Part shown: piece after piece, positions 1-8,436 of the stretch | Numbering within the stretch: the stretch's first letter is position 1 | Layout: each line of letters starts with the position of its first letter | NCBI RefSeq assembly: GCF_018130545.1 | Contig: NZ_JAFCKF010000008.1 | Coordinates: 371,965-435,964, forward strand | Direction: 5' to 3' | DNA: 64,000 bases | Origin: Bradyrhizobium tropiciagri | GTDB lineage: Bacteria > Pseudomonadota > Alphaproteobacteria > Rhizobiales > Xanthobacteraceae | The notes under the pieces: generated by a model | Seen by the model: the letters and a program-made list of their open reading frames with translations, nothing else | What the model was told of the DNA's origin: nothing | Databases searched by the model: none | Translations under genes and position numbers: made by a program

Positions 1-134
1 GCAACGCCGCCCGCGCCCTGCTGGCACGCAGCCGGCCCGCCGTTGTCGCTCTCGGCAGCGGAAGAGGTCTGGACACGGCGGTGGCTTTTGCGGAAGGATT
101 GACGAAGTCGAAGGCAAAGACGCTGCTGCACTAG
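1..134 (+). CDS. C-terminal end of a gene cut by the window edge
   Basis: An open frame entering from the left edge reads about 43 residues and stops with TAG at 132-134. The tail is Ala/Arg/Leu-rich and contains the string ARSRPAVVALGSGRGLD. It looks like the end of a real protein because codon use matches the GC-rich neighbours and the GNAT gene follows 60 bases later on the same strand. The pattern is loosely reminiscent of the C-terminal end of M16 (insulinase-type) peptidases, but too little is present to name it. Confidence 0.45.
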   Translation, partial: NAARALLARSRPAVVALGSGRGLDTAVAFAEGLTKSKAKTLLH

Positions 135-193
135 GGAGCCGCAAGGCTCGCGGGCAGGCGTCACGCCCTGAATGGGCGGGGGAGTGTTGGGCC

Positions 194-781
194 ATGGCCC
201 TGTTTCGTTTGCCGTCTAGTGGACCCGCTGCATTGATGCCGCGCGGTCACGGGCTGTTGCTGCGCGCGCCGCAAATGTCGGACTTCCCGCAATGGGCGCA
301 ATTGCGCGAATTCAGCCGCGCCTATCTGACGCCATGGGAGCCGATCTGGCCGTCCGACGACCTGACCCGGGCCGGCTTCCGCCGCCGTTTGCGCCGCTAC
401 ACCGAGGATATCGCCGCCGACCGGTCCTATCCGTTCATCATCTTCCGCGAATCGGATGGGGTGATGATCGGCGGTATCACGCTCGCCAATGTCCGCCGTG
501 GCATCGTGCAGGCCGGCACGATCGGCTATTGGGTCGGCCTGCCGCACGCCCATCGCGGCTACATGACCACCGCGCTGCGGGTGCTGCTGCCCTCGCTGTT
601 CGGCGAGCTCAACCTGCATCGCATCGAAGCGGCCTGCATCCCGTCCAACGCGTCGTCGATCCGGGTGCTGGAGAAGTGCGGCTTCAGCCGCGAGGGCCTG
701 GCGCGGCGCTATCTCTGCATCAACGGCATCTGGCAGGACCATCTCCTGTTCGGCCTGCTGCACGAGGATTTCCGCGGCTGA
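194..781 (+). CDS. GNAT-family N-acetyltransferase (RimJ/RimL type)
   Basis: A 195-residue cytoplasmic enzyme expected to transfer an acetyl group from acetyl-CoA to a protein N-terminus or another amine. The fold is visible in the order typical of RimJ/RimL: an N-terminal strand with LLLRAPQMSDFPQWAQLRE, a central strand pair GVMIGGITLANV, the acetyl-CoA site region GYWVGLPHAHRGYMTTAL (residues about 110-130), and the late helix SNASSIRVLEKCGFSREGLAR with the usual Asn and Ser followed by a Gly-Phe. Length is normal for the family. It may be cotranscribed with the truncated gene upstream. The substrate cannot be told from sequence; ribosomal-protein acetylation is known for relatives only. 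Confidence 0.85.
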   Translation: MALFRLPSSGPAALMPRGHGLLLRAPQMSDFPQWAQLREFSRAYLTPWEPIWPSDDLTRAGFRRRLRRYTEDIAADRSYPFIIFRESDGVMIGGITLANVRRGIVQAGTIGYWVGLPHAHRGYMTTALRVLLPSLFGELNLHRIEAACIPSNASSIRVLEKCGFSREGLARRYLCINGIWQDHLLFGLLHEDFRG

Positions 782-934
782 GATCGTAAGCCCATTGGCT
801 GATGACAGGCCGCCCCCGGAGCCGCTGAGATGCCTTGTCAGATGCCTTGTTAGATGCCTTGGGTTCGCCGCCATTGGCTTGCTATAACGCCCGCGAAACG
901 GGGAACCCGGATTTGGAGAGTGTAGGGATATCGC

Positions 935-1585
935 ATGGGTGACAGGGTGATCAGGTTCGCGCTTGCGGCGGCGGTATCGATCGGGCTCGGGGCCTCCATG
1001 CTGCCGTCAGCGGCTTCCGCGCAGTCGCTCAGCGACCGCTTCAAGAGCCTGTTCGGCGGCGGCTCGTCGGACTCGGACAAGCCGGCCGCGCCCGCCGCGC
1101 CGCAGCAGCTCGACGACGCCGACGCCGCACTGACCTGTCCGCCGGTGCAGATCCGCTCCGGCGCGTCGACCTATTCGGTGGCTGCGACCGGCAAGGAAGC
1201 GGTCGGCAACGACGTCAAGTTCCTGGCCTCGATCACGCGCACGGCGCGGCAATGCAATCTGAACAGCGGCCAGATCACGGCCAAGATCGGAATCCAGGGG
1301 CGGATCATCGTCGGTCCCCAGGGCGCGCCGCCGTCGATCCAGGTGCCGCTCCGCGTCGCCGTGGTGCAGGGTGGCGTCGGCGAGAAGACCATCATGACCA
1401 AGGCCTACACGACCACGGTGCAGATGGACGACAGCGGCAGCGTGCCGTTCAGCCTGGTCGCCGAGGATGTGGTCTATCCGGCGCCGTCGCCGGCCGACAA
1501 CGACAATTACGTATTCTATATCGGCTTCGACCCGCAGGCCCTGAAGCCGGAGCCCAAGCCCCGCGCGCCGCACAAGAAGAAGTAG
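935..1585 (+). CDS. Exported protein of unknown function
   Basis: A 216-residue protein with a clear Sec signal peptide: basic MGDRVIR, a hydrophobic Ala/Leu core, then SAASAQ as a likely cleavage site near residue 30. The mature part begins with a Ser/Asp/Ala/Pro-rich linker and continues as a beta-rich domain with two Cys near residues 67 and 107 (LTCPPVQIR, RQCNLNSG) that could form a disulfide in the periplasm. It ends in a Pro/Lys-rich basic tail. I do not recognise a named family. It is transcribed toward the ATP synthase operon and shares the terminator at 1641-1667 with it. Confidence 0.75.
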   Translation: MGDRVIRFALAAAVSIGLGASMLPSAASAQSLSDRFKSLFGGGSSDSDKPAAPAAPQQLDDADAALTCPPVQIRSGASTYSVAATGKEAVGNDVKFLASITRTARQCNLNSGQITAKIGIQGRIIVGPQGAPPSIQVPLRVAVVQGGVGEKTIMTKAYTTTVQMDDSGSVPFSLVAEDVVYPAPSPADNDNYVFYIGFDPQALKPEPKPRAPHKKK

Positions 1586-1640
1586 TGCCTCCGCCGTGAT
1601 GAGGTCGCGGGAATAAAGAACTGGTTGGGACAAAGAAAAA

Positions 1641-1667
1641 GGCCGGCGCGATGATCTCGCGCCGGCC
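1641..1667. terminator. Bidirectional intrinsic terminator
   Basis: Perfect 10-bp arms GGCCGGCGCG and CGCGCCGGCC flank a 7-base loop. A run of A precedes the stem and a run of T follows it, so it can work on both strands. It sits between the exported protein gene (plus strand) and the end of the ATP synthase operon (minus strand). Confidence 0.85.
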
Positions 1668-1689
1668 TTTTTTGAAGCAGTTGATCGTG

Positions 1690-2175
1690 TCAGTTCAGCT
1701 TGGAGCGGACTTCGGCGATGCCCTTGCCGACGAGGTCGTCGGCGACCGAGCCCTTGACCGACTGCGACAGGATGGTCGAGGCGGCGGTCACGGCGGCGTT
1801 GGCCGCGGCGGCGCGGACATCGGCCACGGCCTGAGCCTCGGCCTGGGCGATCTTGCTCTCGGCGGTCTTGGTCCGCCGGGCGACAAAATCTTCCATCTTG
1901 GTCTTGGCCTCGGCCGCGATCCGCTCGGCTTCGGCCTTGGCGCCGGAGATGATCTCCTGGGCCTCGCGTTCCGCGCTGGCGCGACGCGCCTTGTATTCGC
2001 CGAGCAGCTTGTTGGCTTCGTCCTTCAGACGGCGGGCGTCCTCGAGTTCGGCCTTGATCCGCTCGGCACGGTGGTCGAGCGCCGTCAGCAGGGTGCGATG
2101 GACGCCGAGATAGCCGAACACGACCAGCAGAATGACGAAGGCGATCGCAACCCAGGTTTCCGGTTCGTAAAACAT
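1690..2175 (-). CDS. atpF: ATP synthase F0 subunit b
   Basis: A 161-residue peripheral-stalk subunit that links the F1 head to the membrane a subunit. Residues 1-25 form the membrane anchor ([23 protein letters not shown] broken into a short N-terminus and a hydrophobic stretch). The rest is an almost uninterrupted charged helix rich in Ala, Glu, Lys and Arg, as expected for the b dimer coiled coil. It is the last gene of the leftward operon, 4 bases after b', which signals translational coupling. The presence of both b and b' is typical of alphaproteobacteria. Length is normal. Confidence 0.95.
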   Translation of the reverse strand: MFYEPETWVAIAFVILLVVFGYLGVHRTLLTALDHRAERIKAELEDARRLKDEANKLLGEYKARRASAEREAQEIISGAKAEAERIAAEAKTKMEDFVARRTKTAESKIAQAEAQAVADVRAAAANAAVTAASTILSQSVKGSVADDLVGKGIAEVRSKLN

Positions 2176-2179
2176 CCGT

Positions 2180-2746
2180 CTATCCCTTCAGCGACGCGTC
2201 GACGGCGCTGTTGACCGCATTGGCGTCCGGCGTGACGCCGGAAAGTTGCTGGACGATGGCGCCGGCCGCATCCGCCGCGATGCCGCGGACGTTGCTCATG
2301 GCATTGGTCCGGGTCGTTGCGATCTGCTTCTCGGCGTCGGCGAGCTTGGCCGCCAGCTTCTCTTCCAGCGCCTTGCGCTCGGCTTCCGAGGCCGCGTTCA
2401 GCTTCTCGCGGGTCTCGTTGCCGATCGCCTGCGCGTTGGCGCGCGCATTCGCCAGCTCGGTTTCATAGGCCTTCAGCGCCGCGTCGGACTCGTCCTTCAG
2501 CTTCTGCGCCTCGGCCAGATCGCCCTCGATCTTGTTCTGGCGTGCATCGATCGTCCCGCCGACCCGCGGCAAAGCGATACGCGACACGATCAGATAGAGC
2601 GCGACAAATGCAATCGCCAGCGACACCAGCTGCGAGGCGTAGTTGGACGAGTCGAACGGCGGAAAGGCTCCGCCGTGATGTCCGCCTTCAGCCTCGGTGT
2701 GGGCGCCGGCCGCCTGGCCTTTTGCCTCGCCATGACTCTCAGCCAT
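2180..2746 (-). CDS. ATP synthase F0 subunit b'
   Basis: A 188-residue second b-type stalk subunit (often labelled atpG or atpF2). An N-terminal Gly/His/Glu-rich extension of about 35 residues precedes one membrane helix (about residues 38-60, [21 protein letters not shown]), then a long charged helix with many Ala/Glu/Lys. It pairs with b to form a heterodimeric stalk in alphaproteobacteria and cyanobacteria. The His-rich extension is a common feature of rhizobial b' proteins. It lies between the c-subunit gene and b, as in related genomes. Confidence 0.94.
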   Translation of the reverse strand: MAESHGEAKGQAAGAHTEAEGGHHGGAFPPFDSSNYASQLVSLAIAFVALYLIVSRIALPRVGGTIDARQNKIEGDLAEAQKLKDESDAALKAYETELANARANAQAIGNETREKLNAASEAERKALEEKLAAKLADAEKQIATTRTNAMSNVRGIAADAAGAIVQQLSGVTPDANAVNSAVDASLKG

Positions 2747-2837
2747 GGTGTTCTCCTGTTGCTGTCATGCGCGCCGCCCTTGGTATGACCTTTGGGCGGC
2801 GCGACAGGTTACCGCTAAAGCGGAACCGGGGTGCCGC

Positions 2838-3068
2838 TCAGAGCGGAACGAACAGCAGAAGCAGCGCGATCAGCAGCGAGAAGATGCCGAGCGCTTCGGT
2901 CACGGCGAAGCCGAAGATCAGGTTGCCGAACTGGCCCTGAGCGGCCGAGGGGTTACGCACCGCAGCGGCGAGGTAGTTGCCGAAGATGATGCCGACGCCG
3001 ACGCCCGCGCCGCCCATGCCGATGCACGCGATGCCCGCGCCGATAAGTTTTGCTGCTGCCGGTTCCAT
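2838..3068 (-). CDS. atpE: ATP synthase F0 subunit c (proteolipid)
   Basis: A 76-residue hairpin of two membrane helices forming the proton-driven rotor ring. The first helix is Gly-rich ([15 protein letters not shown]). The polar loop contains RNPSAAQGQ, the contact to the gamma/epsilon stalk. The proton-binding carboxylate is Glu58 in [11 protein letters not shown]. Length and motif order are exactly those of the family. A ribosome-binding sequence (AAGGAGCTAC) precedes the ATG. It lies between the a subunit and b'. Confidence 0.97.
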   Translation of the reverse strand: MEPAAAKLIGAGIACIGMGGAGVGVGIIFGNYLAAAVRNPSAAQGQFGNLIFGFAVTEALGIFSLLIALLLLFVPL

Positions 3069-3123
3069 TTGTAGCTCCTTGAGAAAGATAGACAGATTGG
3101 TGGGTGGAGATTCCCCGGACCGC

Positions 3124-3873
3124 TTAGTGTCCCGGATGAATGGCGTCGTTGAGGTAGATGCAGGTCAGGATCGCGAACACGTAGGCCTGCAGGAACGCGA
3201 CCAGCAGTTCGAGCGCATACAGCGCAATCGTGAGCGCCAGCGGCAGCACGCCGCCGACCCAGCCGAGCGCGCCCAGCGAGAAGCCGAGCATCGCGACGAA
3301 GCCCGCGAACACCTTGAGTGCGATGTGGCCGGCCAGCATGTTGGCGAACAGACGAACGCTATGGGAAACCGGCCGCAGGAAGAACGACAGGACCTCGATG
3401 AACATGACCAGCGGCAGGATGTAGATCGGAACGCCGGAGGGGACGAAGATCTTGAAGAATTTCAGACCGTTCTTGTAGAGGCCGTAGATCAGGACGGTGA
3501 AGAACACCAGCAGCGCAAGAGCTGCGGTGACGATCAGATGGCTCGAGATCGTGAAGGTGTAGGGGATGACACCCACGAGGTTCGAGACGCAAAGGAACAT
3601 GAAGATCGAGAAGATCAGCGGGAAGAACTTCATGCCTTCCGCGCCGGCCGTGCTGCGAATCGTGGTGGCCACGAATTCGTAGGAGATCTCGGCGACCGAC
3701 TGCAGCCGTCCCGGAACCAGGTCCCGGCCGCTCGCCAGCATCAGCAGCGCAATCAAGAGCACCGCGATGAACATGTAGAGCGACGAATTGGTGAAGGCGA
3801 TCGTGTGATTGCCGATGTGGCCGAGCGTGAAGAGGGGCTCGATATTGAACTGGTGGATCGGGTCGATTTTCAT
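3124..3873 (-). CDS. atpB: ATP synthase F0 subunit a
   Basis: The membrane stator subunit that forms the proton half-channels. I take the ATG at 3873 (MKIDPIHQF), which gives 249 residues; an ATG 27 bases upstream at 3900 would add MAGGPRAAR, but relatives begin at MKIDPIHQ. Five to six membrane segments are visible, and the essential Arg is Arg174 in the string [13 protein letters not shown]. It follows atpI and precedes atpE in the operon. Both half-channel helices are intact, so the gene is functional on sequence. Confidence 0.96.
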   Translation of the reverse strand: MKIDPIHQFNIEPLFTLGHIGNHTIAFTNSSLYMFIAVLLIALLMLASGRDLVPGRLQSVAEISYEFVATTIRSTAGAEGMKFFPLIFSIFMFLCVSNLVGVIPYTFTISSHLIVTAALALLVFFTVLIYGLYKNGLKFFKIFVPSGVPIYILPLVMFIEVLSFFLRPVSHSVRLFANMLAGHIALKVFAGFVAMLGFSLGALGWVGGVLPLALTIALYALELLVAFLQAYVFAILTCIYLNDAIHPGH

Positions 3874-3944
3874 CCGCGCGGCTCTTGGTCCACCGGCCAT
3901 CGTGCCGGTAATCGAATTTCAAATGTCGTGACTTCCGTCAGCGC

Positions 3945-4316
3945 TCAACGCTTACCCGAGGCCACGCCCGCGGACCTCACCACGTTGACCACGCCGGCGA
4001 CAAAGCCGAGCAGCGTTAACACGATGAATCCGAATGGCGACGTCGACAGCAAACGGTCGACCCCCCAGCCAAGCGCCGCTCCGACGGCAACGCCCGCGAT
4101 CAGCTCCGAGGAAAGACGAAAACCGAGCGCCATCGCCGAAGCTCTGGCCGCACTGTCCCCGCTTTCATTATCGGATTGATCAGTCTTGCTCCTGCGGCTG
4201 TCGCGAATTTCTGACAACCGATGATCGAGACTTCCGAGCCTTGCGGAAAGCGCAGCTTCGTCAGGAGGCGATTGATCGCGACTTCCACCTGCGCCGTGGT
4301 TGGTGTTCTCAGCCAT
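3945..4316 (-). CDS. atpI: AtpI/AtpZ-family ATP synthase assembly protein
   Basis: A 123-residue small membrane protein opening the ATP synthase operon. The first 60 residues are polar, charged and probably cytoplasmic. Two membrane helices follow: AGVAVGAALGWGVDRLL and FGFIVLTLLGFVAGVVNVV. This layout is that of AtpI/AtpZ, which help assemble the c ring or carry magnesium and calcium in some bacteria. Its position directly upstream of atpB supports the call. The operon promoter should lie in the 275-base AT-richer gap 4317-4591. Confidence 0.88.
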   Translation of the reverse strand: MAENTNHGAGGSRDQSPPDEAALSARLGSLDHRLSEIRDSRRSKTDQSDNESGDSAARASAMALGFRLSSELIAGVAVGAALGWGVDRLLSTSPFGFIVLTLLGFVAGVVNVVRSAGVASGKR

Positions 4317-4591
4317 GCTGCAAACACTAACCGATGCCGCGGATGATGGAAATTGCGCCCGTCCCCGTCAAAAGCCGCGCGGACCATACTTACCGCGTCT
4401 AATCAAGTCAAGATTGCGTCGTAACCAGTTATTGCTTTGATTTTGCTGATTTTATTTGAAGATATTCAATGTCAGAGTGACGCAGTGATCGCAGTGCAAC
4501 AGCTTGCGTGGCATTGAGCGATATTGCCTGGCTTCTCGTGCTCTGCTGGGATCAGCGAAAGTCCCAACCTCTTATGCAGTCAAGGTTCCGC
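4317..4591. other. Intergenic region with divergent promoters
   Basis: No coding region seen. The stretch 4390-4480 is clearly AT-rich against the surrounding core and must carry the leftward promoter of the ATP synthase operon and the rightward promoter of the isomerase gene. I could not pick a -35/-10 pair with confidence. Confidence 0.4.
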
Positions 4592-5215
4592 ATGCCGCGC
4601 CAGATCGACTACTACTTCTCGCTGCAATCACCCTGGGCCTATATCGGCCACAAGCCTTTCACTCGGCTCGTAAGCACTTACGATCTCAAGGTAAATTACC
4701 GGCCCGTGCTGCTGGTCGATTTGTTCTCGGAGACCGGTGGGCTGCCGCTCGCCCAGCGCCATCCGGTGCGGCAGCGCTACCGGATGATCGAGTTGCAGCG
4801 CTGGCGCGACAAGCGCGGACTGAATTTCCACCTGCAGCCGGCCAACTGGCCGTTCAATGGGCGCCTCGCCGATGGCGTGGTGATCGCGATGCTCGAAGCC
4901 GGGCTTGATCCTGAGCCGTTCTTGCAACGCGCCTATCCCGCGGTGTGGGAGCTTGAGCTGAACCTTGCCGATCCAGCGACGCTGGTGAAGCTCGCCGACG
5001 ATGTGGGCCTGCCTGGCCGGCAACTGGTGGAGCGCTCGGGCTCCGATGCGATCGGCGCGGCCTATGAGCAGAATCGCCAGAATGCACTGGACACCGACGT
5101 TTTTGGCTCGCCCGGATATGTGCTCGACGGCGAGGTATTCTGGGGCCAGGACCGGATCGAATTGCTCGAGGACGCGTTGAAGTCAGGCCGCAAGCCCTAT
5201 AGCTCTGTGGTCTAG
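4592..5215 (+). CDS. 2-hydroxychromene-2-carboxylate isomerase/DsbA-like protein
   Basis: A 207-residue thioredoxin-fold protein. The start at 4592 is chosen because AAGG lies 7 bases upstream; ATGs at 4574 and 4508 are in frame but less well placed. The N-terminus MPRQIDYYFSLQSPWAYIGHKPF has the Ser-Pro-Trp-Ala-Tyr motif of the HCCA isomerase/kappa-class glutathione transferase group, in which Ser replaces the DsbA cysteine. A late LDTDVFGSPGYVLDGEVFWGQDR stretch, here broken in the middle for brevity, carries the cis-Pro region GSPGYV and the FWGQDR ending typical of these enzymes. It is cytoplasmic and probably glutathione-dependent; the physiological substrate is unknown. Confidence 0.85.
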   Translation: MPRQIDYYFSLQSPWAYIGHKPFTRLVSTYDLKVNYRPVLLVDLFSETGGLPLAQRHPVRQRYRMIELQRWRDKRGLNFHLQPANWPFNGRLADGVVIAMLEAGLDPEPFLQRAYPAVWELELNLADPATLVKLADDVGLPGRQLVERSGSDAIGAAYEQNRQNALDTDVFGSPGYVLDGEVFWGQDRIELLEDALKSGRKPYSSVV

Positions 5216-5246
5216 GGCAGGAATTCAGGTTGAGGCGGAGCAGGCC

Positions 5247-5756
5247 ATGCCCATCGCGATGTCGCCGTCGAAATTGTCCATCGCAATTGTTGCCCTGCTG
5301 ATCTCGAGCGGCGCGGGCTCCGCGCAAACCGCGCCCGATACCGAGAATGGCCGCTACGCGTTGTCTCCGGCCGGCGAGGGATTCCTGCGGCTCGATACGC
5401 GCACCGGCGCAGTGTCGACCTGCACCAATTCCAGCGCCGGCTGGGCCTGTTACATGGTGCCGGACGAGCGCGCCGCGCTGGATGCCGAGATCGGGCGCCT
5501 GCAAGCCGACAATGAAAAGCTGAAGGGCGAGCTTGCGGCGCGCGCACCGTCGGCCAAGGCCGACGAGGCGTTGCCGAAATCCGATCAGCTGAAGAAGCCG
5601 GAGCCGAAAGTCGCCGAAGGCGAACGCAAGATCGAGATCCCGCTGCCGAGCGACCGCGACATGGACCGCATGATGTCGTTCGTGGAGCGGGCATGGCGGC
5701 GGCTGATCGAGATGGCCAACCGCGTGCAGCGTGACGTCAATGGCGGCAAGATTTGA
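5247..5756 (+). CDS. Exported coiled-coil protein of unknown function
   Basis: A 169-residue protein with a signal peptide (hydrophobic SIAIVALLISSGAGSAQ, cleavage near residue 27). The start at 5247 has GGAG 7 bases upstream. After the signal comes a small beta-like segment with two Cys (VSTCTNSSAGWACYMV, residues about 57-71), likely a periplasmic disulfide. A predicted coiled coil follows (LDAEIGRLQADNEKLKGELA), then a charged tail ending in the basic segment FVERAWRRLIEMANRVQRD. It is probably anchored to or acts in the periplasm. Homologues are common in Bradyrhizobium, but I know no function. Confidence 0.7.
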   Translation: MPIAMSPSKLSIAIVALLISSGAGSAQTAPDTENGRYALSPAGEGFLRLDTRTGAVSTCTNSSAGWACYMVPDERAALDAEIGRLQADNEKLKGELAARAPSAKADEALPKSDQLKKPEPKVAEGERKIEIPLPSDRDMDRMMSFVERAWRRLIEMANRVQRDVNGGKI

Positions 5757-5771
5757 GGCTGCTTGCGCAGT

Positions 5772-5893
5772 GTCGTCCCGGCGAAGGCCGGGACCCATAA
5801 CCACCGATGCACATTGACTGCGAAAGATATCAACTCCGAGTCTTCGAACTTGAAGGGCCGCGGCGTATGGGTCCCGGCCTTCGCCGGGACGAC
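5772..5893. repeat. Exact 28-bp inverted repeat pair (dispersed Bradyrhizobium-type element)
   Basis: 5772-5799 and 5866-5893 are exact reverse complements over 28 bases, and each contains an internal palindrome around GGCGAAGGCC. The 66-base spacer has no coding signal. A related shorter copy (CCCGGCGAAAGCCGGGACGA) lies at 32224-32243 before hisD. Such palindromic intergenic elements are scattered through Bradyrhizobium genomes; here the pair would form a long stem-loop after the exported protein gene. Confidence 0.8.
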
Positions 5894-5907
5894 GTGAGAA
5901 AGTACAG

Positions 5908-6381
5908 ATGAACTCACCGAGAAAAACGGTCCGCTCGGCGCTATCCTCCGTCGCGGCAACAAGCGTTGTCTCCTCTCGCCTGACGATCGAAACCCCGGGC
6001 GCAGGCTTTACCGACATCACGCGCGAGGTCGCGAAATTCCTGCGCGAGGCGCGCGCCGGCGAGGGGGCGGTGACGCTGTTCATCCGTCACACCTCGGCTT
6101 CGCTGACGATCCAGGAGAATGCCGACCCGACGGTACTGGTCGACCTGATGACGGCGCTCGATCGCGCGGCCCCCGAAGACGGCGGCTGGCGTCACGACAC
6201 CGAAGGCCCCGACGACATGCCGGCGCACATCAAGACCATGCTGACGGCGACCTCGCTGCAGGTCCCCGTGCTCGGCGGCGAGATGGCGCTCGGCACCTGG
6301 CAGGGCATCTATCTGATCGAACATCGCGCCCGGCCGCACCGGCGCGAGATCGTGCTGCAATTCATCGGCGCCACACGCTGA
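5908..6381 (+). CDS. YjbQ-family protein (secondary thiamine-phosphate synthase/UPF0047)
   Basis: A 157-residue protein with a slightly long N-terminus (about 20 residues) ahead of the conserved domain. Family signatures are present in order: ITREVAKFLREA, FIRHTSASLTIQENADPTV, WRHDTEGPDDMPAHIKTML, GTWQGIYLIEHR and a C-terminal RREIVLQFIG. The conserved His and Asp residues form a trimeric barrel active site. E. coli YjbQ has weak thiamine-phosphate synthase activity in vitro, while the true cellular role is unsettled. It is cytoplasmic. The gene stands alone and ends at a strong hairpin at 6409-6438. Confidence 0.92.
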   Translation: MNSPRKTVRSALSSVAATSVVSSRLTIETPGAGFTDITREVAKFLREARAGEGAVTLFIRHTSASLTIQENADPTVLVDLMTALDRAAPEDGGWRHDTEGPDDMPAHIKTMLTATSLQVPVLGGEMALGTWQGIYLIEHRARPHRREIVLQFIGATR

Positions 6382-6408
6382 CGCGGTCGCGTCGTCGCTT
6401 AAAAACGA

Positions 6409-6438
6409 CATCGGCCGCGGATCGCTCCGCGGCCGATG
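6409..6438. terminator. Strong hairpin between convergent genes
   Basis: Perfect 12-bp arms CATCGGCCGCGG and CCGCGGCCGATG surround a 6-base loop. It lies between the convergent yjbQ-like gene and the transporter gene. There is a short A run before it but no long T run after it, so it resembles a terminator for the minus-strand transporter more than for the plus strand. Confidence 0.6.
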
Positions 6439-6461
6439 CATGTTGACCGAGATGTCGACGG

Positions 6462-8126
6462 TCAGGTCTTGGTGATGTCGACGTCCTTGGTTTCCGGAAT
6501 GAACAGCGCGCCGACCACGACGGTGATTGCCGCGAAGATGATCGGATACCAGAGACCGGAGTAGATATCGCCGGTCGAGGCGGTGATCGCGAACGCGGTC
6601 GCCGGGAGCAGGCCGCCGAACCAGCCGTTGCCGATATGATAGGGCAGCGACATCGAGGTGTAGCGGATGCGGGTCGGGAACAGCTCGACCAGCATGGCGG
6701 CGATCGGGCCGTAGACCATGGTGACGTAGAGCACCAGGATGAACAGCAGTCCGATGATCGCAGCCACCTGCGGACGGAACACGTCGAACGGATGCGACAT
6801 CTTCACGATGCCGGCGTCACCCGGCTTCGGATAGCCCGCCGCCTGCACCGCCGCGAGGATGGCGGGGTTCGACGTCTTGGCGTCCGTGTACGGCACCTCC
6901 TTGTCGTTGACCATGACCTTCACCGGCGAGCCGGCCGGGCCAGGCACGGTGGAGTACTTCACCGACGACTGGGCGAGGAAGGCGCGGGCGGTGTCGCAGG
7001 GCGCCGTGAAGACACGGGTGCCGACCGGGTTGAACAGATCGCCGCAGCCGGCGGGATCCGCAACGACCTGCACCTTGACCGTCTCATAGGCCTTTTCCAG
7101 CGCCGGATTGGCGTTGGTCGTGATCATCTTGAAGATCGGGAACAGCGTGAGTGCACCGATCAGGCAGCCCGCCAGGATGATCGGCTTGCGGCCGATCTTG
7201 TCCGACAGCGCGCCGAACACCAGGAAGAAGCCGGTGCCGAGCAGGAGCGACCAGGCGATCAAGAGGTTGGCGGTGTAGCCGTCGACCTTGAGGATCGCTT
7301 GCAGGAAGAACAGCGCATAGAACTGGCCCGTGTACCAGATCACCGCCTGGCCCATGGTCAAGCCGAGCAGCGCGAGGATCACGATCTTGGCGTTGCTCCA
7401 GGTCCCGAAGGCTTCGGTCAGCGGCGCCTTGGAGGTCTTGCCCTCGTCCTTCATCCGCTGGAACACCGGCGATTCATTCAACCGCAGACGAATCCAGACC
7501 GAGATGCCGAGCAGCAGCACCGACACCAGGAACGGAATGCGCCAGCCCCATTCCGCGAAGTCCTTCTCACCGGTGAAGCTTCGGGTGAACAGGATCACCA
7601 GCAGCGACAGGAACAGGCCGAGCGTTGCCGTGGTCTGGATGAACGAGGTGTAGTAGCCGCGCTTGCCCTGCGGCGCATGCTCGGCGACATAGGTCGCGGC
7701 ACCGCCATATTCGCCGCCGAGCGCGAGGCCCTGCAGCAGGCGCAGCGAGATCAGGATGATCGGCGCCGCGATGCCGATGGTCTTGGCGTTGGGCAGCAGG
7801 CCGACGATGAAGGTCGACAGGCCCATGATCAGGATGGTGACGAGGAAGGTGTATTTGCGGCCGACGATGTCGCCGACCCGGCCGAACACGATCGCGCCGA
7901 ACGGACGCACCAGGAAGCCGGCGGCGAAGGCCAGCAGTGCGAAGATATCGCGGGTTGCCGGCGGATAGTCGGAGAAGAACTGCGCGCCGATGATGCCGGC
8001 CAGCGAACCGTAAAGATAGAAGTCGTACCACTCGAACACGGTGCCGAGCGACGACGCGAGGATGACGAAACGCTCATCCTTGGTCATGCCGGCGGGCCGC
8101 GCCGAAGTTGCAGTCATTGTGGACAT
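6462..8126 (-). CDS. MFS transporter, metabolite:H+ symporter (MHS) type
   Basis: A 554-residue inner-membrane transporter of the ProP/ShiA/KgtP type. The start ATG at 8126 has a GGGGGAGC sequence 7 bases upstream. The N-terminal signature FEWYDFYLYGSLAGIIG and the loop motif VGRKYTF followed by GLALGGEYGGAATYVAEHAP are diagnostic. Twelve membrane helices can be traced. An unusual hydrophilic insert of roughly 120 residues lies in the second half (from about residue 350 to 470), with two Cys (PAGCGDLF and TAPCDTAR), probably periplasmic. The substrate is unknown; related proteins carry organic acids, osmolytes or shikimate. It is not in an operon. Confidence 0.88.
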   Translation of the reverse strand: MSTMTATSARPAGMTKDERFVILASSLGTVFEWYDFYLYGSLAGIIGAQFFSDYPPATRDIFALLAFAAGFLVRPFGAIVFGRVGDIVGRKYTFLVTILIMGLSTFIVGLLPNAKTIGIAAPIILISLRLLQGLALGGEYGGAATYVAEHAPQGKRGYYTSFIQTTATLGLFLSLLVILFTRSFTGEKDFAEWGWRIPFLVSVLLLGISVWIRLRLNESPVFQRMKDEGKTSKAPLTEAFGTWSNAKIVILALLGLTMGQAVIWYTGQFYALFFLQAILKVDGYTANLLIAWSLLLGTGFFLVFGALSDKIGRKPIILAGCLIGALTLFPIFKMITTNANPALEKAYETVKVQVVADPAGCGDLFNPVGTRVFTAPCDTARAFLAQSSVKYSTVPGPAGSPVKVMVNDKEVPYTDAKTSNPAILAAVQAAGYPKPGDAGIVKMSHPFDVFRPQVAAIIGLLFILVLYVTMVYGPIAAMLVELFPTRIRYTSMSLPYHIGNGWFGGLLPATAFAITASTGDIYSGLWYPIIFAAITVVVGALFIPETKDVDITKT

Positions 8127-8436
8127 CTGGATAGCTCCCCCCGAATTATTGCTGCCACGCGAGCCCCGCCTGGCCAGGCTCGAATGAGCCCGAAGCTTCA
8201 TTTCAAGGTAACATTGCTGCGAAACCCGCCCCAATAAGACTTTTGGCTTTTGCACGCTTGAACTTATCTTCAAGGGAGAGAATTGAATGGAACGCCCCCG
8301 CGTGCGTCTGTTGCGGCGCACAAGCTCGGCGGGTTAACTGCGTTGGCATCTGGCATTATCAAGCACTTGCGTGATACTGCCGCGCGGGCGACAACCGAAT
8401 GGCGCGGGTTTGCCAAGACCCGCTTGTGGGACTGAG

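Noticed and set aside
6636-8237. 533-residue plus-strand frame opposite the MHS transporter
   Set aside because: His/Arg/Gln-rich composition is the antisense shadow of membrane helices; the minus-strand protein has clear family motifs.
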